Shown here in pieces: positions 28,020 to 37,310 of a stretch of 64,000 nucleotides of DNA. The stretch lies in NCBI RefSeq assembly GCF_001458255.1, contig NZ_CYSB01000041.1, forward strand, positions 124,001 to 188,000. Reading direction: 5' to 3'. Under the pieces are notes generated by a model. It ran no database searches and was not told the DNA's origin. It saw nothing but the letters and a program-made list of their open reading frames with translations. The translations under genes were made by a program, and so were the position numbers. Position 1 is the stretch's first letter; each line of letters opens with the position of its first letter. The DNA is from Thalassovita autumnalis. Its GTDB lineage: Bacteria; Pseudomonadota; Alphaproteobacteria; Rhodobacterales; Rhodobacteraceae.

Positions 28020-28654
28020 CACCAATCCTCTATTCCTTTCGCCGCTGTCCATATGCCATGCGCGCCCGCTTGGGCGTTGCCGCCGCAGGGATTGAGGTGG
28101 AGCTGCGCGAAATTCTACTGCGCGACAAGGCGCCGGAGTTTCTGGCCACCAGCCCGTCGGCCACTGTGCCCTGTCTGGTTGTCGGGGACAAGGTGATCGA
28201 CGAAAGCCTCGACATCATGATCTGGGCGTTGGAACAGTATGACCCTGCGGGCTGGCTGGATATGCCTGACGCGGGCCATGCGCTGATTGAAACGGCGGAT
28301 GGACCGTTCAAACAGGCGCTGGATCGCACCAAATACGCCACCCGCTACCCGGATGCGGACCCTGAGGCGGAGCGCGCCAAGGCACATGTCTTTCTGCATC
28401 AGCTGAACGATCAGATTGGTGCAAAGCCTTTCCTTTTTGGGGATCATCCGACGCTGGCCGATATGGCGATCCTGCCGTTTACACGCCAGTTTGCCTTCAT
28501 TGATAAGTCCAGATTTGACGCCGAAGACTGGCCAAACCTGTCCCGCTGGCTTGAAGGTTTCCTGCAATCCCAACGCTTTAACTCGATCATGCCGAAGCTA
28601 GCGAAGTGGCAGGCAGAAGATGCCCCAATCACCTTTCCGTTTCACCCGGCTTGA
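28016..28654 (+). CDS. Glutathione S-transferase family protein
   Basis: A 212-residue GST with an N-terminal thioredoxin-like domain (YSFRRCPYAMRARLGV, residues 6-21) and a helical C-terminal domain. The CPYAMR motif provides a Cys at the position used for mixed disulfides, as in omega/beta-type and glutaredoxin-2-like enzymes. ATVPCLV carries the cis-Pro. It overlaps mtaB by ATGA. The substrate is unknown. Confidence 0.88.
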   Translation: MTPILYSFRRCPYAMRARLGVAAAGIEVELREILLRDKAPEFLATSPSATVPCLVVGDKVIDESLDIMIWALEQYDPAGWLDMPDAGHALIETADGPFKQALDRTKYATRYPDADPEAERAKAHVFLHQLNDQIGAKPFLFGDHPTLADMAILPFTRQFAFIDKSRFDAEDWPNLSRWLEGFLQSQRFNSIMPKLAKWQAEDAPITFPFHPA

Positions 28655-28711
28655 TTCGTTACCGCAAACGCGGGACGGATGGCGCAACCCCTTGCCAGCC
28701 GGAGGCCCGCC

Positions 28712-29335
28712 ATGCATCCCAATCCGATTTTTCACAAGGCTGAGGCTCAGCAGAACCTGAGCTTCGCGGCGGATCAGGGGTTTGGCATGTTGGCCGTGAA
28801 CGGGCCGGATGGCCTGCCATTGCTGTCACACATCCCATTTGTGATTGAAGGCGACAGGGTTCTGTTTCACCTCGTGCGGTCAAACCCGATTGCGCGGCTG
28901 CTGAAATCAGGTGCCAAGGCGCGCCTGGCCGTGCGCGGCCCGCATGGCTACATTTCGCCGGATTGGTATGGCATCCAAGATCAGGTGCCCACCTGGAACT
29001 ATGTGGCCGTTCAACTGGACGGCCCTGCACAGTTGCTGCCGCAGGACGAGATTGGGCAGGTTCTGGAAAAGCTGTCAGACCGGTTTGAGGCAGACCTTGC
29101 CCCGAAACCAATCTGGAAAATGGCCAAAATGGATCCCGACGCCCTGCACCGGATGATGCGCATGATCGTACCCGCTGCGCTGCAGATTGAGACGATCGCT
29201 GGCACCTGGAAACTGTCCCAAAACAAGGAAGAGGCGGCGCGTCTGGCCGCCGCTGACGGGGTGCAGGCCGCCGCGCTGGATCCATCTGCCCAGGCCCTGG
29301 CTGCCTTGATGCGCGATCTGCCGGTGCCGGACTAA
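28712..29335 (+). CDS. FMN-binding PaiB-family protein
   Basis: A 207-residue protein like Bacillus PaiB, a split-barrel FMN-binding family annotated as a negative transcriptional regulator. MHPNPIF at the start, then LPLLSHIPF, HLVRSNP and the PTWNYVAVQL block are hallmarks. The C-terminal IETIAGTWKLSQNK segment is also typical. The start at 28712 is fixed by GGAGG. Whether it regulates genes or reduces a small molecule is not known. Confidence 0.88.
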   Translation: MHPNPIFHKAEAQQNLSFAADQGFGMLAVNGPDGLPLLSHIPFVIEGDRVLFHLVRSNPIARLLKSGAKARLAVRGPHGYISPDWYGIQDQVPTWNYVAVQLDGPAQLLPQDEIGQVLEKLSDRFEADLAPKPIWKMAKMDPDALHRMMRMIVPAALQIETIAGTWKLSQNKEEAARLAAADGVQAAALDPSAQALAALMRDLPVPD

Positions 29336-29419
29336 CCCGTCCCGCGACAGACCTGCGCCAGATCATAGACAGTTGGCCCGTAGCTGCTAGGCTGCGCCCC
29401 AACGTGAGGAGAACATCAA

Positions 29420-30025
29420 ATGAAACTTGTCTACGCATCCGCCTCGCCTTTTGTGCGCAAAGTCCGGGTGGTTCTGGCTGAAACCGGTCAGGCCGATGAT
29501 GTTGAGCTGCTGAACGTGGCCACCACCCCAGTTTCCACCCCGGAAGAGGTCAGCGCCGCCAACCCGGCAGGCAAAATTCCGGCATTGATTCGTAGCGACG
29601 GTCCGGCGATCTACGACAGCCGGGTGATCTGCCAGTATCTGAATGACCGCGCCGGGGGCGGCCTTTACCCAGACAACAGCCGCTGGGAGGTGATGACGCT
29701 GGAGGCCACAGCCGATGCGATCATGGATGCAGCGGTGCTGATGGTCTACGAACACCGCATTCGCCCACCTCAGTTCGTTTACCCAGAATGGGAAGAGGCG
29801 CAGTGGACCAAGGTCGCGCGCGCCGTTCAGGCGGTAAATGACCGCTGGATGGCGCATCTGGCCGGCCCGTTGAACATGGGGCACATCGCTGTGGCCTGTG
29901 CCCTTGGCTACCTTGATTTCCGCCACTCCGGCCGGAACTGGCGCAAGGGCTGCGATGCACTGGATGACTGGTACGCCGTCTTCTCAGAACGCGACAGCAT
30001 GAAAGACACCATCCCAGAGGGCTAA
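29420..30025 (+). CDS. Glutathione S-transferase family protein
   Basis: A 201-residue GST distinct from the one at 28016. The N-terminal KLVYASASPFVRKVRVVLAE is a thioredoxin-like fold with Ser at the active position; NPAGKIPAL holds the cis-Pro, and YDSRVICQYL the gamma-glutamyl contact. It resembles the YibF-like group. It has a GAGGAG site and ends at a strong terminator. Confidence 0.88.
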   Translation: MKLVYASASPFVRKVRVVLAETGQADDVELLNVATTPVSTPEEVSAANPAGKIPALIRSDGPAIYDSRVICQYLNDRAGGGLYPDNSRWEVMTLEATADAIMDAAVLMVYEHRIRPPQFVYPEWEEAQWTKVARAVQAVNDRWMAHLAGPLNMGHIAVACALGYLDFRHSGRNWRKGCDALDDWYAVFSERDSMKDTIPEG

Positions 30026-30048
30026 GACCTCAGATCAGCAGACACAAA

Positions 30049-30070
30049 AAAGGGCCCCGCGGGGCCCTTT
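30049..30070. terminator. Bidirectional terminator
   Basis: Perfect 10-bp stem AAAGGGCCCC / GGGGCCCTTT with a 2-nt loop between convergent genes, A tract on the left. Confidence 0.85.
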
Positions 30071-30093
30071 GATTTTGTCAGCGCTGCGGCTGA

Positions 30094-30759
30094 TCAGAAG
30101 CTGTAGCTGATGCCGAAGTTCACCGAGTTGGTGATGATTCGGGTCGACAGGTCGCCGCCGCCTTCCAGATCTGCATCGTTTTGCGACCAGGTGAACTGAT
30201 ACTCGCTGAACAGGTTCCAATTGTCGTTCAGCGCGTAGGAGGCACCGGCGGTCAGACGCGCCGCGGGGCCGGTCTGCTGGTACTCATAGGTGCGGCCGCC
30301 ATCCGCGGGATCGGCCGGGGTCACGTCAACATGCGGCAGCGCGATACCGACACCTGCGCTGACATAGGGGGTGAACTGGTTCCACTTGCCCGGCCAGCGT
30401 TTAGCGTAGTTCACGGTGATGATGTTCAGACCATCGGTGAACTCCAACCGGTCAAACAGGGCGGAATCGTCGGCGCCGTAAACCTTGGCGTGGGTCCATT
30501 CCAGCGCAAAGCCGCTGTTGTTTTCACGCCAGTAGGTGGCGCGAAGACCGTAATAGGGCGGGGCAGCAAAGGGTTTGCCCTCCCAGCCGATCAGTTCGCT
30601 GTAATCCCCGGTGTTAGGCAGGGTGCCTTCGATCCGGCTGTGCGGCGACGTCTGGTAGCCACCGTAGATGCCCAGCTCAATCTCAGCCAGAGCAGATGTT
30701 GCAGCAGACGTGGCAATCAGCGCGGCCACAGCAGTGGTGGTAAGAAATTTGGCGGACAT
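30094..30759 (-). CDS. Outer membrane beta-barrel protein
   Basis: A 221-residue exported protein. The signal peptide ends TSALA, and the mature part alternates hydrophobic and polar residues in strand-sized units, ending in NFGISYSF; a terminal Phe is the BamA recognition signal of outer-membrane barrels. Eight strands or so would fit the length, as in OmpA/OmpW-size porin-like proteins. The signal-peptide Met at 30759 is chosen as start; Met at 30774 is possible. Its specific function cannot be told. Confidence 0.82.
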   Translation of the reverse strand: MSAKFLTTTAVAALIATSAATSALAEIELGIYGGYQTSPHSRIEGTLPNTGDYSELIGWEGKPFAAPPYYGLRATYWRENNSGFALEWTHAKVYGADDSALFDRLEFTDGLNIITVNYAKRWPGKWNQFTPYVSAGVGIALPHVDVTPADPADGGRTYEYQQTGPAARLTAGASYALNDNWNLFSEYQFTWSQNDADLEGGGDLSTRIITNSVNFGISYSF

Positions 30760-30987
30760 GGGAGAATCATCCATTCGACATGAGTAAATCTGGTGTGAAG
30801 ATACGGTGCGAACGGTGCCCTCACAACCGCGACACATAGGCACCTGTGACCATTGTGCAACCCCTGCGCCGCAATGTCTTCTGGACGGACACGGATTCGC
30901 CCGCTAAATACCGGCTCGGAAAGGCTGCGTCATGCGCGGCCCAAAACCGTATAGGCCTGTCATGGGCTGTAAAATGGAGAGAACCTC

Positions 30988-31551
30988 GTGTCCCACGCAG
31001 AAGATCACGAAGGCACCCGCAGGGACTTCCTGTACTACGCCACCGCAGGTGCCGGTGCCGTAGCCACAGGTGCCGCAGTCTGGCCGCTGGTCAATCAGAT
31101 GAACCCCGCCGCGGACGTCCGCGCGCTGGCGTCGATTCGCGTCGACATTTCGGGCATCGAGCCCGGCACCCAGCTGACCGTGAAATGGCTGGGCAAACCG
31201 GTTTTCATCCGCCGCCGTACCGCTGAAGAAATCGAAGCCGGCCGTGCCGTTTCGGTGGATGAGCTGACCATCGACAAAGGCGCCCAAAACGCCAACAAGC
31301 CCGATGCTGACGCCGCCGACGAAAACCGTTCGCTGGATGAAGCGGGCGAATGGCTGGTCATGATCGGCGTTTGTACTCACCTCGGCTGTGTGCCGATCGG
31401 TGACGGCGCTGGTGACTTTGGCGGTTGGTTCTGCCCCTGTCACGGTTCGCACTATGACACCGCCGGCCGTATCCGTAAGGGACCTGCGCCGCGGAACATG
31501 GACGTCCCGATCGCCGTCTTCGAAGACGAAGCCACAATTAAACTGGGTTAA
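30988..31551 (+). CDS. petA: Cytochrome bc1 Rieske iron-sulfur subunit
   Basis: A 187-residue Rieske protein of the bc1 complex. A Tat-like RRDFLYYAT signal anchor at residue 11 leads into one membrane helix. The 2Fe-2S ligands are Cys129 and His131 in CTHLGC and Cys149 and His152 in CPCHGSH, with the disulfide Cys134-Cys151. Start is GTG 30988 after a GGAGA site. It is first in petABC, 10 bp before petB. Confidence 0.97.
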   Translation: MSHAEDHEGTRRDFLYYATAGAGAVATGAAVWPLVNQMNPAADVRALASIRVDISGIEPGTQLTVKWLGKPVFIRRRTAEEIEAGRAVSVDELTIDKGAQNANKPDADAADENRSLDEAGEWLVMIGVCTHLGCVPIGDGAGDFGGWFCPCHGSHYDTAGRIRKGPAPRNMDVPIAVFEDEATIKLG

Positions 31552-31561
31552 GGAGCGTAAT

Positions 31562-32887
31562 ATGTCCGGAATTCCCCACGACCATTACGAACCGAAAACC
31601 GGTATCGAAAAATGGGTCCATTCGCGCCTGCCGATCGTTGGCCTGGTCTATGACACCCTGATGATCCCCACCCCGAAGAACCTGAACTGGTGGTGGATCT
31701 GGGGCATTGTGCTGGCCTTCTGCCTGGCACTGCAGATCGTCACCGGTATCGTTCTGGTGATGCACTACACCCCGCATGTTGACCTGGCCTTCGCCAGCGT
31801 TGAGCACATCATGCGTGACGTGAACGGCGGTCATATGATCCGCTACCTGCACATGAACGGCGCCTCGCTGTTCTTCGTTGCTGTTTACATCCACATGTTC
31901 CGCGGCCTGTTCTATGGCTCCTACAAGGCGCCCCGCGAAATCACGTGGATCATCGGCATGCTGATCTACCTGATGATGATGGGCACCGCCTTCATGGGCT
32001 ACGTTCTGCCTTGGGGTCAGATGTCGTTCTGGGGTGCTACCGTGATCACCGGCCTGTTCGGCGCGATCCCCTTCATTGGTGAGCCGATCCAGACCTGGCT
32101 GCTGGGCGGCCCGGCGGTGGACAACGCCACCCTGAACCGCTTCTTCTCGCTGCACTACCTGCTGCCGTTTGTGATTGCTGGCCTTGTGATCGTTCACATC
32201 TGGGCGTTCCACCACACCGGCAACAACAACCCGACCGGTGTTGAAGTGCGCCGCGGTTCGAAAGAAGAAGCCGAAAAAGACACCCTGCCGTTCTGGCCCT
32301 ACTTCGTGATCAAAGACCTGTTCGCGCTGGCCGTTGTTCTGCTGATCTTCTTCGCGGTTGTTGGCTTCATGCCGAACTACCTGGGTCACCCCGACAACTA
32401 CATCGAAGCCAACGCTCTGGCGACGCCTGCGCACATCGTTCCGGAATGGTACTTCCTGCCGTTCTACGCGATCCTGCGTGCCTTCACCGGCGACGTTTGG
32501 GTAGTGATGTTTGCCAGCTGGATCACCGGCGGCATCGTTGACGCCAAGTTCTTTGGTGTTCTTGCGATGTTTGGCGCGATCGCCGTGATGGCTCTGGCCC
32601 CTTGGCTGGACACCTCGCGCGTGCGTTCGGGTCAGAACCGTCCGATGTTCAAATGGTGGTACCGCCTGCTGCTGCTGGACTTCGTTGTCCTGATGTGGGC
32701 CGGTGCAATGCCTGCTGAGCCGCCGTACTCGACCATCTCGCTGATCGGCTCGACCTACTGGTTCGCCTACTTCCTGGTCATCCTGCCCCTGCTGGGTGTG
32801 ATCGAAAAGCCGACCGCCGCGCCGGCCACGATCGAGGAAGATTTCAAAGCCAAAGTGGCCAAATCGGCCGCAAAAGCCGCCAAGTAA
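31562..32887 (+). CDS. petB: Cytochrome b of the bc1 complex
   Basis: A 441-residue membrane cytochrome with eight transmembrane helices and quinol sites Qo and Qi. The heme-ligand helices hold the paired histidines (YLHMNG and [14 protein letters not shown] and [11 protein letters not shown]). The Qo motif [13 protein letters not shown] is intact. It shuttles electrons across the inner membrane during quinol oxidation. The true start is ATG 31562 following GGAGCG, not the longer frame from 31388 that overlaps petA. Confidence 0.97.
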   Translation: MSGIPHDHYEPKTGIEKWVHSRLPIVGLVYDTLMIPTPKNLNWWWIWGIVLAFCLALQIVTGIVLVMHYTPHVDLAFASVEHIMRDVNGGHMIRYLHMNGASLFFVAVYIHMFRGLFYGSYKAPREITWIIGMLIYLMMMGTAFMGYVLPWGQMSFWGATVITGLFGAIPFIGEPIQTWLLGGPAVDNATLNRFFSLHYLLPFVIAGLVIVHIWAFHHTGNNNPTGVEVRRGSKEEAEKDTLPFWPYFVIKDLFALAVVLLIFFAVVGFMPNYLGHPDNYIEANALATPAHIVPEWYFLPFYAILRAFTGDVWVVMFASWITGGIVDAKFFGVLAMFGAIAVMALAPWLDTSRVRSGQNRPMFKWWYRLLLLDFVVLMWAGAMPAEPPYSTISLIGSTYWFAYFLVILPLLGVIEKPTAAPATIEEDFKAKVAKSAAKAAK

Positions 32888-32901
32888 GAGGAAACGGGAT
32901 A

Positions 32902-33693
32902 ATGCTTAAAAAACTCGCGATCTCCGCAGTTGCCGCCCTGACCCTCGCAGCCGGTGGCGCAATGGCCGCCGGTGGGGCAGGTCACATCGAAGATGTGGAC
33001 TTCTCCTTCGAAGGTCCGTTCGGCAAGTTTGACCAGATGCAGCTGCAGCGCGGTCTGCAGGTCTACACCGAGGTCTGCTCGGCCTGTCACGGTCTGAAAT
33101 ACGTGCCGATCCGCACCCTGGCCGATCACGGTGGCCCACAGCTGCCCGAAGATCAGGTGCGCGCCTACGCGGCTGAAATGTCGATCTACGACGCAGATCT
33201 GGACGATGATCGTCCCCGGACCCCGGCGGACAAGTTCCCCGAATCCGGTCTGGAAACTGCCCCTGACCTTAGCCTGATGGCCAAGGCACGTGCCGGTTTC
33301 CACGGTCCTTACGGTTCGGGCATCAACCAGTTCGTACAAGGCATGGGCGGTGCGGAATACATCTACTCGATCCTGACCGGTTACACCGGCAAGGAAAAAG
33401 AGCAGGCCGGCACCACCTTCTATGAGAACACCGCCTTCCCGGGTGGCTGGATCTCCATGGCGCCGCCGCTGGCCGGTGAAGATGTTGAGTATGCCGATGG
33501 CCATTCCAACAGCGTTCACCACGAAGCAGAAGACGTTTCGGCCTTCCTGATGTGGGCGGCAGAGCCCAAGATGATGGACCGCCAGCACACCGGCTTTATC
33601 GCCGTGCTGTTCCTGGCGCTGCTGTCGGTGCTCTTGTACCTGACCAACAAACGCCTGTGGGCGCCGATCAAAAAGGCGGCCAAAGAGGGCTGA
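32902..33693 (+). CDS. petC: Cytochrome c1
   Basis: A 263-residue periplasmic cytochrome. A signal peptide ends near GGAMA; heme is attached at CSACH (residues 59-63). Axial Met is probably in [11 protein letters not shown]-terminal membrane anchor ([16 protein letters not shown]) holds it to the complex. It takes electrons from the Rieske protein and gives them to soluble or membrane cytochrome c. It ends the petABC operon, followed by a terminator. Confidence 0.96.
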   Translation: MLKKLAISAVAALTLAAGGAMAAGGAGHIEDVDFSFEGPFGKFDQMQLQRGLQVYTEVCSACHGLKYVPIRTLADHGGPQLPEDQVRAYAAEMSIYDADLDDDRPRTPADKFPESGLETAPDLSLMAKARAGFHGPYGSGINQFVQGMGGAEYIYSILTGYTGKEKEQAGTTFYENTAFPGGWISMAPPLAGEDVEYADGHSNSVHHEAEDVSAFLMWAAEPKMMDRQHTGFIAVLFLALLSVLLYLTNKRLWAPIKKAAKEG

Positions 33694-33717
33694 TCGCCCC
33701 GAGGTTTCTAAGTGCAT

Positions 33718-33745
33718 AAAGCCCCGCCACTGGCGGGGCTTTTTC
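33718..33745 (+). terminator. Terminator of petABC
   Basis: 11-bp stem AAAGCCCCGCC / GGCGGGGCTTT with loop ACT, then TTTCTTT. Confidence 0.9.
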
Positions 33746-33797
33746 TTTGCGCGCGCGCTGGAGGAAGTGTGGCTGTGTCAGCAACAGTGGACAAATA

Positions 33798-33857
33798 GGG
33801 GCCTTGCCCCCTTGGCCTACGGCCAATTCCCCCAGAGTATTTTCGGAACGATGAAAG
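33798..33857 (+). repeat. Dispersed convergent-junction element, copy 3
   Basis: Two GC-rich hairpins (GGGGC/GCCCC at 33798-33810 and TTGGCC/GGCCAA at 33812-33826) precede the 23-bp core 33835-33857, which begins GAGTATTTT and ends TGAAAG. It sits between petC and the L,D-transpeptidase gene. Confidence 0.7.
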
Positions 33858-33861
33858 CGGT

Positions 33862-34362
33862 TTAGCGCTGCGGTACAATCAGCCGGGTTCCAGGCAGGAT
33901 GCGGCGGGACAGCTGCAACAGATGATCGCGGCGAAAGGCGATGCAGCCCTCCGTCGGGTAATGCGGTCGCCGCCACTGATGCAGAAAAATCGCCGACCCC
34001 CGGCCCGGGGTGGCCTGCGGGTAGTTCCAATCCGTGATCCAGACCACGTCATAAAGCGGATCGGCGCGGCGCAGCTGTTCGTGGCTGGCACCATAGGGCG
34101 CGCGGACCTTTTGGTTATAGGCCGGATCATCGCAGGCATCGGACCAGAGGTCATTAGGACCAATTGGTTCCGCCCAAGGGGCAGGTCGAGCAATGCGGTC
34201 GGCGCGGTAAAGCATACCAACCACGTGATGGATACCACGCGGCGTTGCGCCGTCGCCTTCGCGTTTGTCCTGACGCAGACCACCCTTGCCGATCGAACAG
34301 GGGTAATAGCGCCCCTGATAGCGCACCCCACGCGGTGTCAGGACCAGATCGAAGGGTGTCAC
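33862..34362 (-). CDS. L,D-transpeptidase (YkuD domain)
   Basis: A 166-residue YkuD-domain protein that forms 3-3 peptidoglycan cross-links or related bonds. The catalytic Cys140 lies in TEGCIAF, with His128 in FLHQW supplying the partner. There is no evident signal peptide, so how it reaches the periplasm is open. It begins at GTG 34362, overlapping the ribA stop (GTGA), and so is coupled to riboflavin synthesis only by position. Confidence 0.87.
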   Translation of the reverse strand: MTPFDLVLTPRGVRYQGRYYPCSIGKGGLRQDKREGDGATPRGIHHVVGMLYRADRIARPAPWAEPIGPNDLWSDACDDPAYNQKVRAPYGASHEQLRRADPLYDVVWITDWNYPQATPGRGSAIFLHQWRRPHYPTEGCIAFRRDHLLQLSRRILPGTRLIVPQR

Positions 34363-35450
34363 AGCAGGTGGCCCGATTTCCGCGCCTTGGTGGCCAGATA
34401 ATCGGTGTTGTAACGGTTCTCCCCCACCTTCAGGGGCACACGGTCCACCACTTCGATGCCGTTCTTTTCCATCATCGCGATCTTGCGCGGATTGTTGGTC
34501 AGGAGGCGCACCTTGGAGAACCCCATGGAGCGTAGCATCTTGGCGCCCAATTTGAAGTCCCGCTCATCATCCTCAAAGCCCAGACGATGGTTGGCTTCCA
34601 CCGTGTCAAACCCCTGATCCTGCAGCGAATAGGCGCGCATTTTATTGGCCAGGCCGATGCCCCGGCCTTCCTGGTTGAGGTAGAGCAGCACCCCCGCACC
34701 TTCGCCGCCCATCTGGGCCAGCGCGCCGCGCAGCTGCGGGCCACAGTCACATTTCAACGAGCCCATGACATCGCCGGTGAAACAGGCCGAATGCAACCGT
34801 GCCAGAACCGGTTCATCCCGCGCAGGGGCACCGATTTCGAAGGCGTAATGTTCCTCTCCGCCGTCCTCAGGGCGGTAGATATGCAGGCGGCCGGCTTCGC
34901 TGGCCTCCACCGGCAGGCGGGCCGAAACCACGGGGTGCGGCTGCGGGGAGGCGCTGAGGATCGGGCCGGCCAGATCCGCCGGCACTGCAGTCAACATATT
35001 GGCCGCGGCAAATCCTGCCGGGTTTGCCAGATCCAACAGCAAGGCCGCGGGCAGCAGACGCGCCGATTTGACCAGCGCGATGCCAACACGGGCCAGATCC
35101 GCCGGGCCGTTGCGCAGCGTCTGTAGCGGGCCTTTCATAGGATTTGACAGATCATCCGCCGGATCGGCGATGGCCTGCAGCCAATCGCAGGGCGCCCCAT
35201 CAGGCACCTGAACGCGGGCCAGATCGCCATCATAAACCCGCGCCTTCAACGTTTCGGCCCGACGTGCGGTGATCGCCAGAACCGGCTGCCCCCCCATCGC
35301 CCGCAGATCCGCGAGGCGCTGCGCCTCAAGCGTTTCCACCGACACCATCAGCGCCCCACCCGTCCCCGAGGTCAGAACAACCGGCACGCCCATCCGCAGA
35401 TCGGCACGGGCGCGGGCGATGATTTCTGTCACATCGGGGGCAAATGGCAT
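34359..35450 (-). CDS. ribA: GTP cyclohydrolase II
   Basis: A 363-residue protein whose C-terminal 200 residues form GTP cyclohydrolase II, the first riboflavin step. Zinc ligands Cys223, Cys234 and Cys236 have the canonical C-x10-C-x-C spacing, and NQEGRGIGLANK is the GTP site. The N-terminal 165 residues resemble no DHBP synthase motif (no DDEDRENEGD or RTGHTEA), so it is not a bifunctional RibBA. ATG 35450 with an AAGGGA site is preferred over 35480. Its own L,D-transpeptidase neighbour follows by overlap. Confidence 0.93.
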   Translation of the reverse strand: MPFAPDVTEIIARARADLRMGVPVVLTSGTGGALMVSVETLEAQRLADLRAMGGQPVLAITARRAETLKARVYDGDLARVQVPDGAPCDWLQAIADPADDLSNPMKGPLQTLRNGPADLARVGIALVKSARLLPAALLLDLANPAGFAAANMLTAVPADLAGPILSASPQPHPVVSARLPVEASEAGRLHIYRPEDGGEEHYAFEIGAPARDEPVLARLHSACFTGDVMGSLKCDCGPQLRGALAQMGGEGAGVLLYLNQEGRGIGLANKMRAYSLQDQGFDTVEANHRLGFEDDERDFKLGAKMLRSMGFSKVRLLTNNPRKIAMMEKNGIEVVDRVPLKVGENRYNTDYLATKARKSGHLL

Positions 35451-35609
35451 CGGTTCTATTCCCTTACTTGAGGGCTTCATGTAGCGCTTTTGGCAACAGA
35501 TTGAAACATTTCGCCGGGCTGAAACACGACCGCGTGAGCCGATTGCAGCAAATCTTGTCGCACCGCTTTGGCGAGCGCATGTCTATGCCAAGCAAACGGA
35601 GGGCCACCC

Positions 35610-36296
35610 ATGGCACAGCTGAAGAAAATCCTGCTTGTCGATGATGACGACGATCTGCGCGAAGCACTGAGCGAACAGCTGGTGATGACCGAGGACTTCG
35701 ACGTCTTTGAAGGCGGCAATGGCGCTGAGGCCATGGTGAAGGTCAAAGAGGGTCTTTACGATCTGATCATCCTGGATGTGGGCCTGCCGGACACCGATGG
35801 GCGCGAGCTGTGCAAGCTGATGCGAAAACAGGGTGTCAAAAGCCCGATCCTAATGTTGACGGGTCATGATTCTGACGCTGATACCATCCTGGGCCTGGAT
35901 GCAGGTGCCAATGATTACGTCACCAAACCCTTCCGTTTCCCGGTGCTTCTGGCCCGGATTCGCGCCCAGTTGCGCCAGCATGAGCAAAGCGAAGATGCGG
36001 TGTTCCAGTTGGGGCCGTATTCCTTCCGCCCGTCGATGAAACTCCTTGTGACAGAGGACGATCGCAAGATCCGCCTGACCGAGAAAGAGACCAACATCCT
36101 GAAGTTCCTCTACCGCTCCTCCGAGGGTGTGGTGCCGCGGGATGTGCTGCTGCATGAGGTCTGGGGCTACAACGCGGGTGTCACAACCCATACTTTAGAG
36201 ACTCACATCTATCGTTTGCGTCAAAAAATCGAACCTGACCCTACGAATGCGCGTCTTCTCATCACCGAATCCGGCGGCTATAAATTAGTTGCCTAA
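35610..36296 (+). CDS. Orphan OmpR-family response regulator
   Basis: A 228-residue two-component regulator. The receiver has the acidic pocket LVDDDDD, phospho-acceptor Asp56 in ILDVGLPD, switch Thr in LTGHD, and Lys in VTKPFR. The C-terminal winged helix has the OmpR recognition region THTLETHIYRLRQKIEP. No sensor kinase is encoded nearby. The start follows GGAGGG. It is divergent from ribA and is followed by a structured C-rich transcript candidate and terminator. Confidence 0.93.
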   Translation: MAQLKKILLVDDDDDLREALSEQLVMTEDFDVFEGGNGAEAMVKVKEGLYDLIILDVGLPDTDGRELCKLMRKQGVKSPILMLTGHDSDADTILGLDAGANDYVTKPFRFPVLLARIRAQLRQHEQSEDAVFQLGPYSFRPSMKLLVTEDDRKIRLTEKETNILKFLYRSSEGVVPRDVLLHEVWGYNAGVTTHTLETHIYRLRQKIEPDPTNARLLITESGGYKLVA

Positions 36297-36300
36297 AGAC

Positions 36301-36437
36301 TATTCGGCGTTATCTGAATACCAAATATCAATGGCAACTTCCTCCCTCCCCCGCCATTGATTGGGTTGCCGTCGCACAACCGGCTAATGTTGTGCACCTC
36401 CCTGTTGGACTGACCCGGGCTTTGCCCGGGTACTTTT
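36301..36437 (+). ncRNA. Candidate structured sRNA or 3'UTR with a CCTCC loop
   Basis: Immediately after the regulator gene, four stems follow in 137 nt: TATTC/GAATA (36301-36320); the 9-bp stem ATCAATGGC/GCCATTGAT (36327-36361) whose 17-nt loop holds TTCCTCCCTCCC; GCACAAC/GTTGTGC (36374-36395); then a terminator. The loop could pair to GGAGG ribosome-binding sites, as the C-rich loops of alphaproteobacterial cuckoo/CcsR RNAs do. A second CCTCCC follows stem three. Function is inference. Confidence 0.45.
36413..36437 (+). terminator. Terminator after the orphan regulator
   Basis: 8-bp stem ACCCGGGC / GCCCGGGT, loop TTT, then a T-rich tract (ACTTTTTTGG). Confidence 0.88.
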
Positions 36438-36495
36438 TTGGCACAACAAAAAATGACAGTTTCACTACGAGTGATCGGGCTTTTGTCGCGTCACT

Positions 36496-37197
36496 TCATT
36501 GCCCCGATGCTTTGGCAACAACCGGCAGGGTCGCCCCGATCAAGCGCAGGTCGGAGCTGAGGCTCATCTCATCAAGATAGCTGCTGTCAAACCCGGCGCG
36601 ATCGGCAAAGCCGCAGGCATTTCGGTCAGAGACTTGCCATGGCCCGGTCAGACCCGGGCGCAGGCTGTAATAGGCCTGCCCGGTATAAAGCGATTGTTGT
36701 TCGGGCAACATCGGACGCGGGCCCACAAGGCTCATCTCACCTTTCAGCACATTCCACAGCTGGGGCAACTCATCCAGCGATGTACGGCGCAGTACGGCAC
36801 CGACTCGTGTAATCCGGGGGTCCTGTTTCAGTTTCTGGTAATGATGCCACTCCGCTGCGGCGTCCGGGTATTTCACCAGATGGGCCCGCAGCATCGCCTC
36901 GGCCTCAGGCACCATACTGCGAAACTTCCACATGCGGAACAGCCGACCATGCCGACCGACACGCCACTGGCGAAAGATTGGGGATGATCCATCCAGTGAG
37001 ACCAGAACAGCGATGACAATCGCAGCCGCCAGAACCGCCGGGGCAGCCAGCAGCACCAATGTGATATCCATCAAGCGCTTGCCATAGTGGGTGTAGAATC
37101 CACCGGCCAAAGCGGCGCGGCGCAATTCATTACCAGCTAAAAACCGTTGGTTCGACGGCACCTCAGCCTGTTCATTTTTGAGATCAACAAAGGACAT
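36496..37197 (-). CDS. Bacterial sugar transferase (exopolysaccharide priming type)
   Basis: A 233-residue polyprenol-phosphate sugar-1-phosphate transferase (PF02397). One hydrophobic anchor near residues 43-68 is followed by the KFRSM and [25 protein letters not shown] region (seen as [15 protein letters not shown]), the usual core. Such enzymes start exopolysaccharide or O-antigen repeat units on the inner membrane. No other polysaccharide genes are in the window, so the product is unknown. Confidence 0.9.
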   Translation of the reverse strand: MSFVDLKNEQAEVPSNQRFLAGNELRRAALAGGFYTHYGKRLMDITLVLLAAPAVLAAAIVIAVLVSLDGSSPIFRQWRVGRHGRLFRMWKFRSMVPEAEAMLRAHLVKYPDAAAEWHHYQKLKQDPRITRVGAVLRRTSLDELPQLWNVLKGEMSLVGPRPMLPEQQSLYTGQAYYSLRPGLTGPWQVSDRNACGFADRAGFDSSYLDEMSLSSDLRLIGATLPVVAKASGQ

Positions 37198-37310
37198 CTA
37201 TCCCCCCTCTCCACACACAAGGGCTCAGGCCCGCAAAAGCGGTTACCGCGCCTGAGCGCTTGGCGGTGATTCATTCAAGTGCGTGCTGGCGTGTTGGCCG
37301 CTTGCGGAAG

